Assembly: GCA_002471845.1 (NCBI GenBank)
Contig: DKQT01000019.1
Coordinates: forward strand, 1-49,631
Origin: Fidelibacterota bacterium UBA7301
GTDB lineage: Bacteria; Fidelibacterota; Marinisomatia; Marinisomatales; TCS55
Length of the DNA: 49,631 nt
Direction of reading: 5' to 3'
The notes beneath the pieces were generated by a model, which saw nothing but the letters and a program-made list of their open reading frames with translations, made no database searches and was not told the origin of the DNA. Positions 1 through 7,916 of the stretch are shown here, piece by piece; position 1 is the stretch's first letter, and every line of letters begins with the position of its first letter. The position numbers and the translations under genes are program-made.

Positions 1-1163
1 TATTTTGAAGAGAGGTAATCCATGAAATCAAAGAACGACATTCCCAAGAATGCGGTAATGTTAATTCCTCCTCCCATGGATAAAGAACAAAACGCCCCCA
101 CCACTGTAATTACAACACCAAACTGGATTGTGGCTTTTTTTCGGGACCAGCCTTTTTGATCGATGAAATATGCGGTAACCACCTCTAAAATGGAAATGGC
201 TGATGTAAGGGCGGCCATGTAAAGCAGAATGAAGAACATGGTTCCCCACAACGTGCCGGCCGCCAATTGGGGAAATACGGTGGGGAGCACTACAAATATC
301 AATCCCGGGCCTTCCGCAGGATTGGCGCCTAAGGCGAATACAGTGGTGAAAATGGCTATACCGGCCAGCATGGCGACGGCTGTATCAAGAAAAATCACCC
401 AAAGTGCGGAGTTCACCAGATTTTGCTGTTTATTCAGATAGCTCCCGTAAGTGATCATGGTACCCATCCCAAGACTTACGGTAAAGAATGAATGGCCCAG
501 GGCCAATACAATTGCAGAGGCAGTCAGGTCCTCAAACTTAGGGTTAAAGAGAAATGAGATACCCTGCATACCCCCTTCCAGGGTCATTCCCCGGATAGCT
601 AACACACCAAGTAGGACAACAATCAACGGCATCATCACTTTGGACCATTTTTCAATCCCCCCCTTTACACCCCTGACGATGACCCAAACACAGAAAGCCA
701 TAAAGATCACCTGGTAAAAAACGGGGCTCCAAGTTCCGGTGATGAAGGAATTAAATACATTCCCGGCCCTATCAGGGTCGCCCGCCAGCGTATCAAACCC
801 ACCTGAAACAGATAATAATATGTATTTTAAAATCCATCCGCCGACAACACCATAGAAAGACAGAATCACAAAAGCAGAGGCAACACCGAGAAAACCAACC
901 CATTTCCATTGTGTTTTCGGCGCCAGTTTTTCAAAAGCGCCAACGGGGCTGAGTTGTGTTTTTCGTCCAATAACAAATTCTGCCACAACAATAGATAACC
1001 CAACGACGAGAATACAGGCTAAATAAATTAAAGTAAAGGCCGCGCCGCCATTCTGGCCTGCCATATGGGGATATTTCCAAATATTTCCGATACCTACCGC
1101 AGAGCCTGATGCGGCCAGGATAAATCCCAGTTTGGACCCCCATTGTTCACGATTTTGACTCAT
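1..1163 (-). CDS. Sodium-dependent transporter, NSS/SNF family (3' end outside window)
   Basis: Inner-membrane Na+-coupled symporter of the neurotransmitter:sodium symporter family, which typically imports amino acids or related amines; the substrate cannot be told. The open frame runs from an ATG at 1163 through the left edge without a stop, giving 387 visible codons of the usual 450-500. The N-terminus has the family hallmark WGSKLGFILAASGSAVG followed by GNIWKYPHMAGQNGG, which is the unwound TM1 Na+/substrate site. Near the edge it reads FFDFMDYLS, the typical start of a late helix. Several long hydrophobic segments are visible. The ATG overlaps the stop of the upstream gene by four bases (ATGA), so translation is probably coupled to the DUF5683-like protein. 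A RidA gene two positions upstream suggests a link to amino-acid metabolism, which is inference. Confidence 0.93.
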   Translation of the reverse strand, partial: MSQNREQWGSKLGFILAASGSAVGIGNIWKYPHMAGQNGGAAFTLIYLACILVVGLSIVVAEFVIGRKTQLSPVGAFEKLAPKTQWKWVGFLGVASAFVILSFYGVVGGWILKYILLSVSGGFDTLAGDPDRAGNVFNSFITGTWSPVFYQVIFMAFCVWVIVRGVKGGIEKWSKVMMPLIVVLLGVLAIRGMTLEGGMQGISFLFNPKFEDLTASAIVLALGHSFFTVSLGMGTMITYGSYLNKQQNLVNSALWVIFLDTAVAMLAGIAIFTTVFALGANPAEGPGLIFVVLPTVFPQLAAGTLWGTMFFILLYMAALTSAISILEVVTAYFIDQKGWSRKKATIQFGVVITVVGAFCSLSMGGGINITAFLGMSFFDFMDYLSSK

Positions 1164-1573
1164 TGTTGTTCTTTGTCCTTTTCTTTGAGTTGCTCTAAAT
1201 CTTCATCCATTACGGATCTGAAAGGGTGTAAATGTGCCTCGACCACGGCGTCGAGAAGGCCGTAAATATAGACAAAACCAATCCACCATCCATATTTGTT
1301 TCTTTGCTTTAAAAAACCTTCTTTTATACTCATGTCCTCCCCCGAATAATTTTTGTATTTATTGGCGTAATCCCCATAGAGGTAAGCCGCCGCCGCCGCC
1401 AGTCCGATCAACAATCCGCCCTTCAACGGCTGACCGTTATAAAACTGTCCTCCCCCGGGAAAAATCATTGCCCGTTTAGCTGCCTGTTGGGATATTTTTC
1501 TATCAAGACTGTCTGCTTCCTGGGCGAAAATAGGAACCGCTAAAAATATAATTAAGATGGCTATTTTGATCAT
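1160..1573 (-). CDS. DUF5683-like small membrane protein with signal peptide
   Basis: Function unknown. The ATG at 1573 is chosen because it starts a clean signal peptide (MIKIAILIIFLAVPIFAQ); the in-frame extension to 1609 would run into the upstream ridA gene. The mature part carries PGGGQFYNGQPLKGG, followed by a hydrophobic Ala-rich helix and a second one (WWIGFVYIYGLLDAVVEAHL), then a charged Glu/Lys tail. This G-x-G-Q-x-Y-N-x-x-x-x-K-G layout is typical of the DUF5683 group of FCB bacteria, whose role is not known. Length is 137 residues. It starts 7 bases after the ridA stop and overlaps the transporter start by four bases, so the genes look like one operon. Confidence 0.75.
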   Translation of the reverse strand: MIKIAILIIFLAVPIFAQEADSLDRKISQQAAKRAMIFPGGGQFYNGQPLKGGLLIGLAAAAAYLYGDYANKYKNYSGEDMSIKEGFLKQRNKYGWWIGFVYIYGLLDAVVEAHLHPFRSVMDEDLEQLKEKDKEQQ

Positions 1574-1580
1574 CAAAACT

Positions 1581-1964
1581 TTATAAGGCAGCCACCGCCT
1601 CGATCTCAACCTCGGCGCTAGCCGGTAGGCCTTTTACCGAAACCAATGACCGCGCCGGAGCATCTGCTTCAGCCAGCCAGGTGTTAAAGACCTCGTTCAC
1701 AGCGGCATAGTTTTCCATGTCGGTAAGGAATACGGTGAATTTCACTACTTTGGAGAGATTGGAACCGGCCCGTTCCAAAATTGCGGATAAATTCCTGAAT
1801 ACCTGTTCAACGTGGGCCTTAAAATCACCTTCCACCATTTTACCGGTATCCGGGTCAATAGCCACCTGTCCTGCCGTGAAAACGAATCCATTGGAAACCA
1901 CTGCCTGGTTATAGGAACCGATGGGATTGGGTGCATGGGCGTCAGTAATAACTTTGCGATCCAT
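1581..1964 (-). CDS. ridA: RidA family enamine/imine deaminase
   Basis: RidA-family proteins hydrolyse reactive enamine and imine intermediates, such as 2-aminoacrylate from PLP-dependent dehydratases, and so protect PLP enzymes. The 127-residue length matches the family. The C-terminal signature is intact: Arg at residue 105 in APARSLVSV and Glu at 120 in VEIEAVAAL, the positions that bind the carboxylate and activate water in the canonical enzyme. The N-terminal part has PNPIGSYNQAV and FVFTAGQVA, also conserved. It lies 8 bases downstream of the PPC-domain gene in the same direction and 7 bases upstream of the DUF5683-like gene. A threonine-dehydratase-like gene far away in this window (30988-31941) is a possible source of substrate, but that is only inference. 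Confidence 0.93.
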   Translation of the reverse strand: MDRKVITDAHAPNPIGSYNQAVVSNGFVFTAGQVAIDPDTGKMVEGDFKAHVEQVFRNLSAILERAGSNLSKVVKFTVFLTDMENYAAVNEVFNTWLAEADAPARSLVSVKGLPASAEVEIEAVAAL

Positions 1965-1972
1965 GAAAACTC

Positions 1973-2398
1973 CTAATCGTTAAAGGCCATGCAAAAGAGA
2001 CCGATATTGGGATCATGTTCCCGCCTCCCGTCTGTATCTATTTTTCTTAAGATAAATTCCCCCACAGCACCGACCTTGGCTTCAAACAGGTGCCCGCCCT
2101 TCACGTCCAGGTTATGGTTGCTGATTGTAATATGGGCATGGATGAAAGGTTTTCCATCCTTGAGTAATACATTGCCCTGATAAGAGGTCAACTCCCAGAG
2201 ATCATCGTATTTGTAACGTACATATTCCTTATTTCCCAGGTCATATACGCCCAAATCAATTTCTTTAATCGCCCCAATTCCAGAGAGTTGACCGTTAACA
2301 ATATTCCGATCCTTGCAGAACTGCGTCAAAGTTTCCATAATACCTTCATCTTGTTCAACGTATATGATAAAGGTATCAACGTCTTGTTTGTACTGCAT
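1973..2398 (-). CDS. PPC/DUF296 domain protein
   Basis: Stand-alone PPC (plant and prokaryote conserved, DUF296) domain of 141 residues, the usual size for bacterial members, which form trimers. The conserved histidines are present: His87 and His89 in FIHAHITIS, and His103 in GGHLFEAKVGAVGEF. In solved bacterial members these residues surround a metal site. Plant homologues are fused to AT-hooks and bind DNA; there is no AT-hook here, so DNA binding should not be assumed. The biological role in bacteria is unknown. It is the first gene of the ridA/transporter operon. Confidence 0.88.
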   Translation of the reverse strand: MQYKQDVDTFIIYVEQDEGIMETLTQFCKDRNIVNGQLSGIGAIKEIDLGVYDLGNKEYVRYKYDDLWELTSYQGNVLLKDGKPFIHAHITISNHNLDVKGGHLFEAKVGAVGEFILRKIDTDGRREHDPNIGLFCMAFND

Positions 2399-2548
2399 TT
2401 TCCTGTTTATCCTTCTAATTTTGTTATGATTATTGTATTCATTCTTTAGGACCCCTCTTTTCCTCCTGCACTATTCCTCCGGTGGACAAGAATTCTCCCC
2501 TATTAGCGGTAGCGCGGGCAGGGGGTCAAAATATTGAAAATCTTTTTA

Positions 2549-5134
2549 CTACAATCCTGTAATTGCCTTTTCAACAATTTCAAAACTTTTATCCATAGCT
2601 GATTTCAGCCCTTCGGAATCCTTACCCCCCGCCGTGGCCAGATGGGGCTTACCGCCGCCACCACCGCCCATTTCGGCACCAATACCTTTGGCCAGGGCGC
2701 CCGCTTTTATCCCCGCTTTAACCAGGTTTTGACTCACAACCACAACCGCCATGGGCTTGTCACCGTCGGCCCCCAGTACCCCCACACCGCTTTTGAGTCC
2801 CCCTAGGAGGGTATCCCCAAGGTCTTTCAATTCGTCCAGGGATCCGGCATCGGTCATTTGAACCACAACGCTGTAGTCACCCACTTTCTCCCCGCTATCA
2901 ACCAGGGCCTTTACATTGAAAGCAGCGCCGGTCTTCCTTCGTTGCTTGAGTTCTTTTTCCAGTTCTTTTTTCTGGGTTAATAATTGATCCACCCGTTCAA
3001 CAACCATATCTGTACCGCAATTCAGCTGGGATTGCACTGCTTCTAACGCAGCGGCTTGCGTCTGGACGTATTCCACCGCTTTGGGGCCCGTTACCGCAAC
3101 AATTCGCCGTACCCCGGCCGCCAAAGAAGATTCTTCCATAATTTTAAAAAAGCCGATGTCGCCGGTGCGATCCACATGAGTTCCACCACAGAGTTCCTTG
3201 GAAAAATCGGCCACAGTCACCACCCGGACATGATTACCATATTTTTCTCCAAACATGGCTACAGCACCTTCTTTTTTTGCATCATCAAATGATTTAACTG
3301 ATACGTTTAAATCGTTATTTACCAATACTTCTCGGTTTATAATTGTTTCGATTTCCCGGATTTGACCAGGATTCAATTTTTCAAAATGGGTCAGGTCAAA
3401 GCGAAGATAATCCGAGTGTACCAGGGAGCCGGCCTGGTGGACATGATCGCCCAAAACCAGTTTCAATGCCTGATGCATCAGGTGGGTGGCAGTATGGTTC
3501 TTACGGATATTTTCTCGCTGCTCTCCATCCACTTGGCACTCAACTTTTCCGCCGGCCTTCTCTTTAATGGAACCGGTGCAAAAATGAATGAACGAATCAT
3601 TGTTTTTCTTCACATCATTTACGGTGAGGTCAATACCATCCCCTTTTATCATCCCCGTATCTCCTATCTGCCCCCCGGATTCGGCGTAAAAAGGGGTTTG
3701 ATCCAGTATAACCATAATTTGACTGTCCTGGACTGCATAGCGCCTGATTTCAGATTTAGTGGACAGTGTTTCATATCCCATGAATTCAGAATCATCTCCT
3801 TCAGAAACAATCTTCCATAACAAATCCTTTGATTCGGTGGTGAACTTACCTGCAGCTTTAGCCCGTTTTTTTTGTTCTGTCATTTCAGCATTAAATCCTT
3901 CCTCATCAACACGCAACCCATTTTCCCGCGCCATGAGCTGGGTCAAATCCAGGGGGAACCCATACGTATCATATAAACGAAAGGCCGCTTTTCCGGATAT
4001 GATTTTTCCCGACACTGTTTTAAGCAATTTATCAAAATGGATCAATCCCCGGTCCAGGGTATCATTAAAAGAGGTTTCTTCAGCCTTAATCACCTTTTCG
4101 ATATGTGATCGTTTTTCCACCACTTCCGGGAAAATGTCGCCCATAACATCCCCCAGTGATTCGACTAAACTGTAAATAAAAGGCTGATGTTGATCCAGCA
4201 TCCGGCCAAACCGGGCTGCGCGGCGGAGGATTCTTCGCAGAACATATCCCCGGCCCTCATTCCCCGGCAATCCGCCATCGGCAATAGAAAAACTTAGCAT
4301 CCGGATATGATCGGCAATCACCTGAAACGGAATGAGATTATCACCGTAGGATCCCCCGGTCAACTCTTCAGTCTTTTTGATGATAGGCATAAACAGGTCA
4401 GTGGTATAGTTGTTATACGTATTTTGCATAATCGAGACAATCCGCTCAAAACCCGCCCCGGTATCCACATGCTTGGCGGGTAGTTGTTCAAGATGGCCAT
4501 CAGGCAGGCGGTTATTTTGAATAAAAACCAGGTTCCACAATTCCCAGTATGCATCAGAAACATTGACACCCTCGGCATTCTGTTTACCGGGATCGTCCCC
4601 GATAAAATAATGGATTTCTGAACAGGGGCCGCAAGGCCCAGTTTCTCCCATTTCCCAGAAATTATCTTTTTTGCCACATTTTAATACACGACTAGAATCA
4701 ATGTCCGTGACTTTGGGCCACAAGTCAAAGGCTTCGTCGTCCTCATGGTAAACTGTCGCCCAGAGGCGGTTCTTGTCCAGCCCCCAGACTTCGGTGAATA
4801 ATTCCCAGGCCCATTGAATCGCTTCAGCTTTATAATAATCACCGAAGGACCAATTGCCCAGCATTTCAAAAAAGGTGTGGTGAAATGTATCTACGCCAAC
4901 CTCTTCCAAATCATTGTGTTTGCCGCTGACACGAATGCATTTTTGGCTGTTCACTGCCCGGGGATGGTCCGCATCTTTCTGACCCAGGAATATCGGTTTA
5001 AACTGGTTCATCCCTGCATTGGTGAACAGAAGAGTTTGGTCATCAATAGGCACCACGGGGGAACTGCGTACAAAGCGGTGATCCTTTTCTTTGAAAAAAT
5101 CAATAAATGCGTTTCGAATATCCTGGCTTTTCAT
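2549..5134 (-). CDS. alaS: Alanyl-tRNA synthetase
   Basis: Cytoplasmic class II enzyme that charges tRNA-Ala. About 861 residues, close to the usual 875. Domain order is complete: catalytic core starting SQDIRNAFIDFFKEKDH with motif 2 region around TNAGMNQFKP; editing domain with zinc ligands HTATH at about 547-551 and CGGTH at about 649-653; then a Lys/Glu-rich coiled linker and a C-terminal DHHA1-type domain ending in the glycine-rich GGGGGGKPHLATAGG. The ATG at 5134 is preferred over an in-frame TTG at 5143: it gives the expected N-terminus and lies 5 bases after the stop of the upstream barrel-protein gene. The gene looks fully functional. Confidence 0.98.
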   Translation of the reverse strand: MKSQDIRNAFIDFFKEKDHRFVRSSPVVPIDDQTLLFTNAGMNQFKPIFLGQKDADHPRAVNSQKCIRVSGKHNDLEEVGVDTFHHTFFEMLGNWSFGDYYKAEAIQWAWELFTEVWGLDKNRLWATVYHEDDEAFDLWPKVTDIDSSRVLKCGKKDNFWEMGETGPCGPCSEIHYFIGDDPGKQNAEGVNVSDAYWELWNLVFIQNNRLPDGHLEQLPAKHVDTGAGFERIVSIMQNTYNNYTTDLFMPIIKKTEELTGGSYGDNLIPFQVIADHIRMLSFSIADGGLPGNEGRGYVLRRILRRAARFGRMLDQHQPFIYSLVESLGDVMGDIFPEVVEKRSHIEKVIKAEETSFNDTLDRGLIHFDKLLKTVSGKIISGKAAFRLYDTYGFPLDLTQLMARENGLRVDEEGFNAEMTEQKKRAKAAGKFTTESKDLLWKIVSEGDDSEFMGYETLSTKSEIRRYAVQDSQIMVILDQTPFYAESGGQIGDTGMIKGDGIDLTVNDVKKNNDSFIHFCTGSIKEKAGGKVECQVDGEQRENIRKNHTATHLMHQALKLVLGDHVHQAGSLVHSDYLRFDLTHFEKLNPGQIREIETIINREVLVNNDLNVSVKSFDDAKKEGAVAMFGEKYGNHVRVVTVADFSKELCGGTHVDRTGDIGFFKIMEESSLAAGVRRIVAVTGPKAVEYVQTQAAALEAVQSQLNCGTDMVVERVDQLLTQKKELEKELKQRRKTGAAFNVKALVDSGEKVGDYSVVVQMTDAGSLDELKDLGDTLLGGLKSGVGVLGADGDKPMAVVVVSQNLVKAGIKAGALAKGIGAEMGGGGGGKPHLATAGGKDSEGLKSAMDKSFEIVEKAITGL

Positions 5135-5139
5135 TGGAC

Positions 5140-6699
5140 TCAAAATGAAAAAGAAGTTTCTATGGTTGTAATATCAATCGTTTCGTTTTTTCCGCTAATC
5201 CGTCCATCTCCGTTCACATCGCGGAAAGAACGTCGAAAAGTGTAATTCAGCACCAATCCCTGCCCAAAGGCAATACCCAGTTGATAGCCCAGAATGGTGC
5301 CTTCTGTATATTCGAATTTAAACGGATTGGGTACATTTCTCTGCTGATAAAATACCCGGGCGTATTGAATTTTACTGATCGCCTTTTTTAACTGCAGGGA
5401 GGCCAAAAAGGTTTGGTTTTTATCTTCAATAAATTCCTGTTTTGAAACAGACCATATTTGGCCATGCATATCGTGGTACGACGTACTGGCTTCGAGCATA
5501 GATCCCATATTGAGGATCATGCGAGCAAAATACCCTTTTTGCTCACCATAGCGGCCAAGCCGTGATTCCTTGGTCTTAAGAGTGATCTGATTCTTCTTTC
5601 CCTTGGTAAACCTGGTTCGTTCAATTTCATAAAGGCGGTTCCAGTAATTGAATTCAAACCTACCATCGGGTATCATGCGGTATTCGAAATTGAACCGTGC
5701 AGGTCCAAATCGGGATGAAACACCGATGGGGACCAAACCCATCCCCAGGCTCAGGGATTCTCCTGTTCCGGGATGAACCGTTTGGCCAATCATTTGGGCC
5801 ACTTGGGTATAAAGAGATACAGAAAATTTATCCTGTGTCACCAGTGGATATCCCACATCCACGGCAAAAGCCATAATATTATCCGAATCCTCACTCAGGT
5901 TGATTGGTTCCCCCTTTCGAAAAATATCCGTATCCAGCACCACAGGGTCACCTGTGTAACCGGGGATTCGGCTGTCCAGCGTATCAGTAATTCCATCGCC
6001 GTCAATATCCCATTCCGCAGGATCATTATCCGCAATACCGTCTCCATCCGTATCCACCCACCAAGCATTATTATCGGGAAAATCATCCATCACATTTGGA
6101 CGCCCGTCCCCATCACTGTCCTTCAATCCCAAATATTGGTTTCGATCCGCAACAAACGAGAATCCAACCGGAAGTCCCATTATTTTTCGCGTGGATACCC
6201 GGCCACCAAATAATCCTATATTTTCCTTGAAGTCATTTACGAATCCCTCAATATTAATTGATTTAGAATTTCGTTCAAAGTTGAGTCCAACCTTCCGTTG
6301 CTGGGGATAGAGCATGGTATTGGCGTAATCGCTCACCAGGATACCATAGCCCAAATCTACCCTGTCCAAAGCGCCGATTTTTCCATAAATAGGGTCCCCG
6401 GGGAATCCGTAGCGGATATAATAAATCTTATCAATGAGTGTATTCTTAATAGCCTTGGAAGAAGAAAAATCCCATTCATCTGCATGAATATTCCCTTCCG
6501 CATCAAAATAAATCACAAGGTCCAAAGCCACACCCCATTTTCCAAAGGGGATCACAGGACGCATGGCAATCTGGTTCCATACCTTACCGTCAATGGTTAC
6601 GGACCCCACAGCGCCGCGGTTTTGAACCTGGGACAAAAGGGGTACAGCCAAAATGCCTGCAAGGATAGGAATGAGAAAAATGTTCCGAGGTCTTCTCAT
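5140..6699 (-). CDS. Outer-membrane beta-barrel-like protein with Ca-binding DxDGDG repeats
   Basis: Not assigned to a named family. It has an N-terminal signal peptide (RRPRNIFLIPILAGILAVPLL). Short amphipathic beta segments rich in Tyr and Phe run to an aromatic C-terminus (TIETSFSF), as in outer-membrane barrels. Between about residues 193 and 242 there are three thrombospondin type 3-like calcium motifs (DSDGDGRPNVMD, DTDGDGIADND, DIDGDGITDTLD); a further DVNGDGRISGKNE lies near the C-terminus. The inserted calcium-binding module probably forms a surface loop; this is inference. The gene ends five bases before the alaS ATG, so the two may be cotranscribed. It could be a porin or an adhesin-like surface protein; the sequence does not decide. 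Confidence 0.7.
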   Translation of the reverse strand: MRRPRNIFLIPILAGILAVPLLSQVQNRGAVGSVTIDGKVWNQIAMRPVIPFGKWGVALDLVIYFDAEGNIHADEWDFSSSKAIKNTLIDKIYYIRYGFPGDPIYGKIGALDRVDLGYGILVSDYANTMLYPQQRKVGLNFERNSKSINIEGFVNDFKENIGLFGGRVSTRKIMGLPVGFSFVADRNQYLGLKDSDGDGRPNVMDDFPDNNAWWVDTDGDGIADNDPAEWDIDGDGITDTLDSRIPGYTGDPVVLDTDIFRKGEPINLSEDSDNIMAFAVDVGYPLVTQDKFSVSLYTQVAQMIGQTVHPGTGESLSLGMGLVPIGVSSRFGPARFNFEYRMIPDGRFEFNYWNRLYEIERTRFTKGKKNQITLKTKESRLGRYGEQKGYFARMILNMGSMLEASTSYHDMHGQIWSVSKQEFIEDKNQTFLASLQLKKAISKIQYARVFYQQRNVPNPFKFEYTEGTILGYQLGIAFGQGLVLNYTFRRSFRDVNGDGRISGKNETIDITTIETSFSF

Positions 6700-6815
6700 A
6701 GGATGAGCGAAATTACTCTGACCCTTCCTTGGGGTTCAATCTCTAAATCAAGGGTTAATTGTTCAATTTCTTAAATAAAATGATCAATTCTCCTTTTTTG
6801 AGATTAAAGTACTCA

Positions 6816-6821
6816 TATAAT
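6816..6821 (+). promoter_or_regulatory. Possible -10 element
   Basis: A perfect TATAAT lies 58 bases before the ATG at 6880, in the divergent gap between the barrel-protein gene and the plus-strand block. No good -35 is seen at the usual spacing, only a T-run. If real, transcription would start at about 6828, which makes the upstream ATG at 6832 an unlikely start. Confidence 0.25.
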
Positions 6822-6879
6822 TCAAAATATTATGGACAGTAGTGCATCATTATACTTTCCCCTTAAATTCCAACTTCAT

Positions 6880-7188
6880 ATGACCAATAAAACCAACCCC
6901 ACTACGAAAGACCTCCTTTCATTTTCCCTAAACAAGATGAAAGCATACCTTTTTTCCCTCCAGGATGATCTGCAGGCAAAACTCGATTCCGGTCTAACTA
7001 TGGATGACATCCTAGACGAAGAGGACCCCTTCGAGGCACTGGAACCCCTCCTCCCTCAAGAGGTATATCTCATTCTTGTTTTGGCCATGGTTAAAAACAT
7101 CCGAACCGACACTGTTATGGATGCTGTTTTGGACGGATTTGAAAAAGGGGTTGAGCAATACAGGAACAGAAATAATGGTGAATCGTAA
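6880..7188 (+). CDS. Small acidic protein of unknown function
   Basis: Not recognised. About 102 residues, predicted soluble, with no signal peptide and alternating acidic and hydrophobic helices (DDLQAKLDSGLTMDDILDEE, then a hydrophobic EVYLILVLAMVKNI). An alternative ATG at 6832 would add 16 residues that do not look like a natural N-terminus, so 6880 is preferred, although neither start has a clear ribosome site. It is the first gene of a plus-strand block; the next gene starts inside its 3' end. The open frame and the coupled neighbours support it as real. A cytoplasmic partner of the next, exported proteins cannot be excluded. Confidence 0.6.
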   Translation: MTNKTNPTTKDLLSFSLNKMKAYLFSLQDDLQAKLDSGLTMDDILDEEDPFEALEPLLPQEVYLILVLAMVKNIRTDTVMDAVLDGFEKGVEQYRNRNNGES

Positions 7189-7804
7189 CACAACCATGCG
7201 TTTCATCTTTATATTATCTTTCACCCTTCTTCAGGGGCAATCTACGTGGATTCAAGATATTTCTGTTTCTACCAAAAAAAACGGCGTTTTTATTAAAGTG
7301 CGTTCAGACAAGCCCCTGGATTCTAACCAGGTGACAGGATGGTTTAATGAATCATCATCATGGTATTATATGACCCTCCATCAAACGTCTGGCGATACTG
7401 CACAACTTGAGTCGGCGCCCCTGGCATATCCTGTAAACAGGATTGAATGTATGCGGGCCGGAGAATCGCTCCAGATTGGATTTCGCCTTGCAATCCCTGT
7501 TGAACAATTTGAATTCTACCATTCCAGTGATCCACCGGAACTACTGGCCTCCCTGCGCTTCCCCCTTACGGATGTATTGGCTTCAATGGCTAAAGAAAAA
7601 CAACCCCTTTCTCCTTTTCAATCTTCAGCCTCAATACAAAAAAGGCCCTTATGGGTTAAAGCAGTCTATTTTTTCGGCGCTGGACTTACAGGAGCGGGAT
7701 TCCTGGCAGGCGACACCCAAAAAGGATGGGAAGTGCCCGTGGGAATGGGAATGATCGCCTGTGCCTACGTTTATCAAAACTTCATCGCTACAAAAAAGAA
7801 ATGA
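7175..7804 (+). CDS. Exported protein of unknown function with C-terminal membrane segment
   Basis: About 209 residues from the ATG at 7175, which has an AGGA nine bases upstream and overlaps the previous gene by 14 bases; the ATG at 7196 is an alternative. Both give the same signal peptide (RFIFILSFTLLQGQS). The mature N-terminal part (WIQDISVSTKKNGVFIKVRS, then alternating beta-like segments) resembles AMIN-type peptidoglycan-associated beta domains, but this is only a visual likeness. After a Ser/Pro/Gln linker the C-terminus has two glycine-rich hydrophobic stretches (AVYFFGAGLTGAGFLAGD and VGMGMIACAYVYQNF). Its stop overlaps the start of the next small gene. Confidence 0.6.
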   Translation: MVNRNTTMRFIFILSFTLLQGQSTWIQDISVSTKKNGVFIKVRSDKPLDSNQVTGWFNESSSWYYMTLHQTSGDTAQLESAPLAYPVNRIECMRAGESLQIGFRLAIPVEQFEFYHSSDPPELLASLRFPLTDVLASMAKEKQPLSPFQSSASIQKRPLWVKAVYFFGAGLTGAGFLAGDTQKGWEVPVGMGMIACAYVYQNFIATKKK

Positions 7805-7914
7805 TAGAAAACCTTCCTTACTTTGCCTGGTTTTATGTTGGTGGACTGATCCTGATGGCAATTTTTATCCGCCTATATCTGTATAAAAAAAGGCAGGGTC
7901 AGCAGAAAAAATAA
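7801..7914 (+). CDS. 37-residue single-span membrane protein
   Basis: A very small gene. The ATG overlaps the preceding TGA as ATGA, so it is probably translated by coupling. The product has a short N-terminus (MIENLPYFAW), one hydrophobic helix (FYVGGLILMAIFIRLYLY) and a basic tail (KKRQGQQKK), giving a clear N-out, C-in orientation by the positive-inside rule. The following protease gene starts two bases after its stop. The role is unknown; it could be a small accessory subunit for its membrane neighbour. Such a short gene is easily missed by standard annotation. Confidence 0.6.
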   Translation: MIENLPYFAWFYVGGLILMAIFIRLYLYKKRQGQQKK

Positions 7915-7916
7915 AT

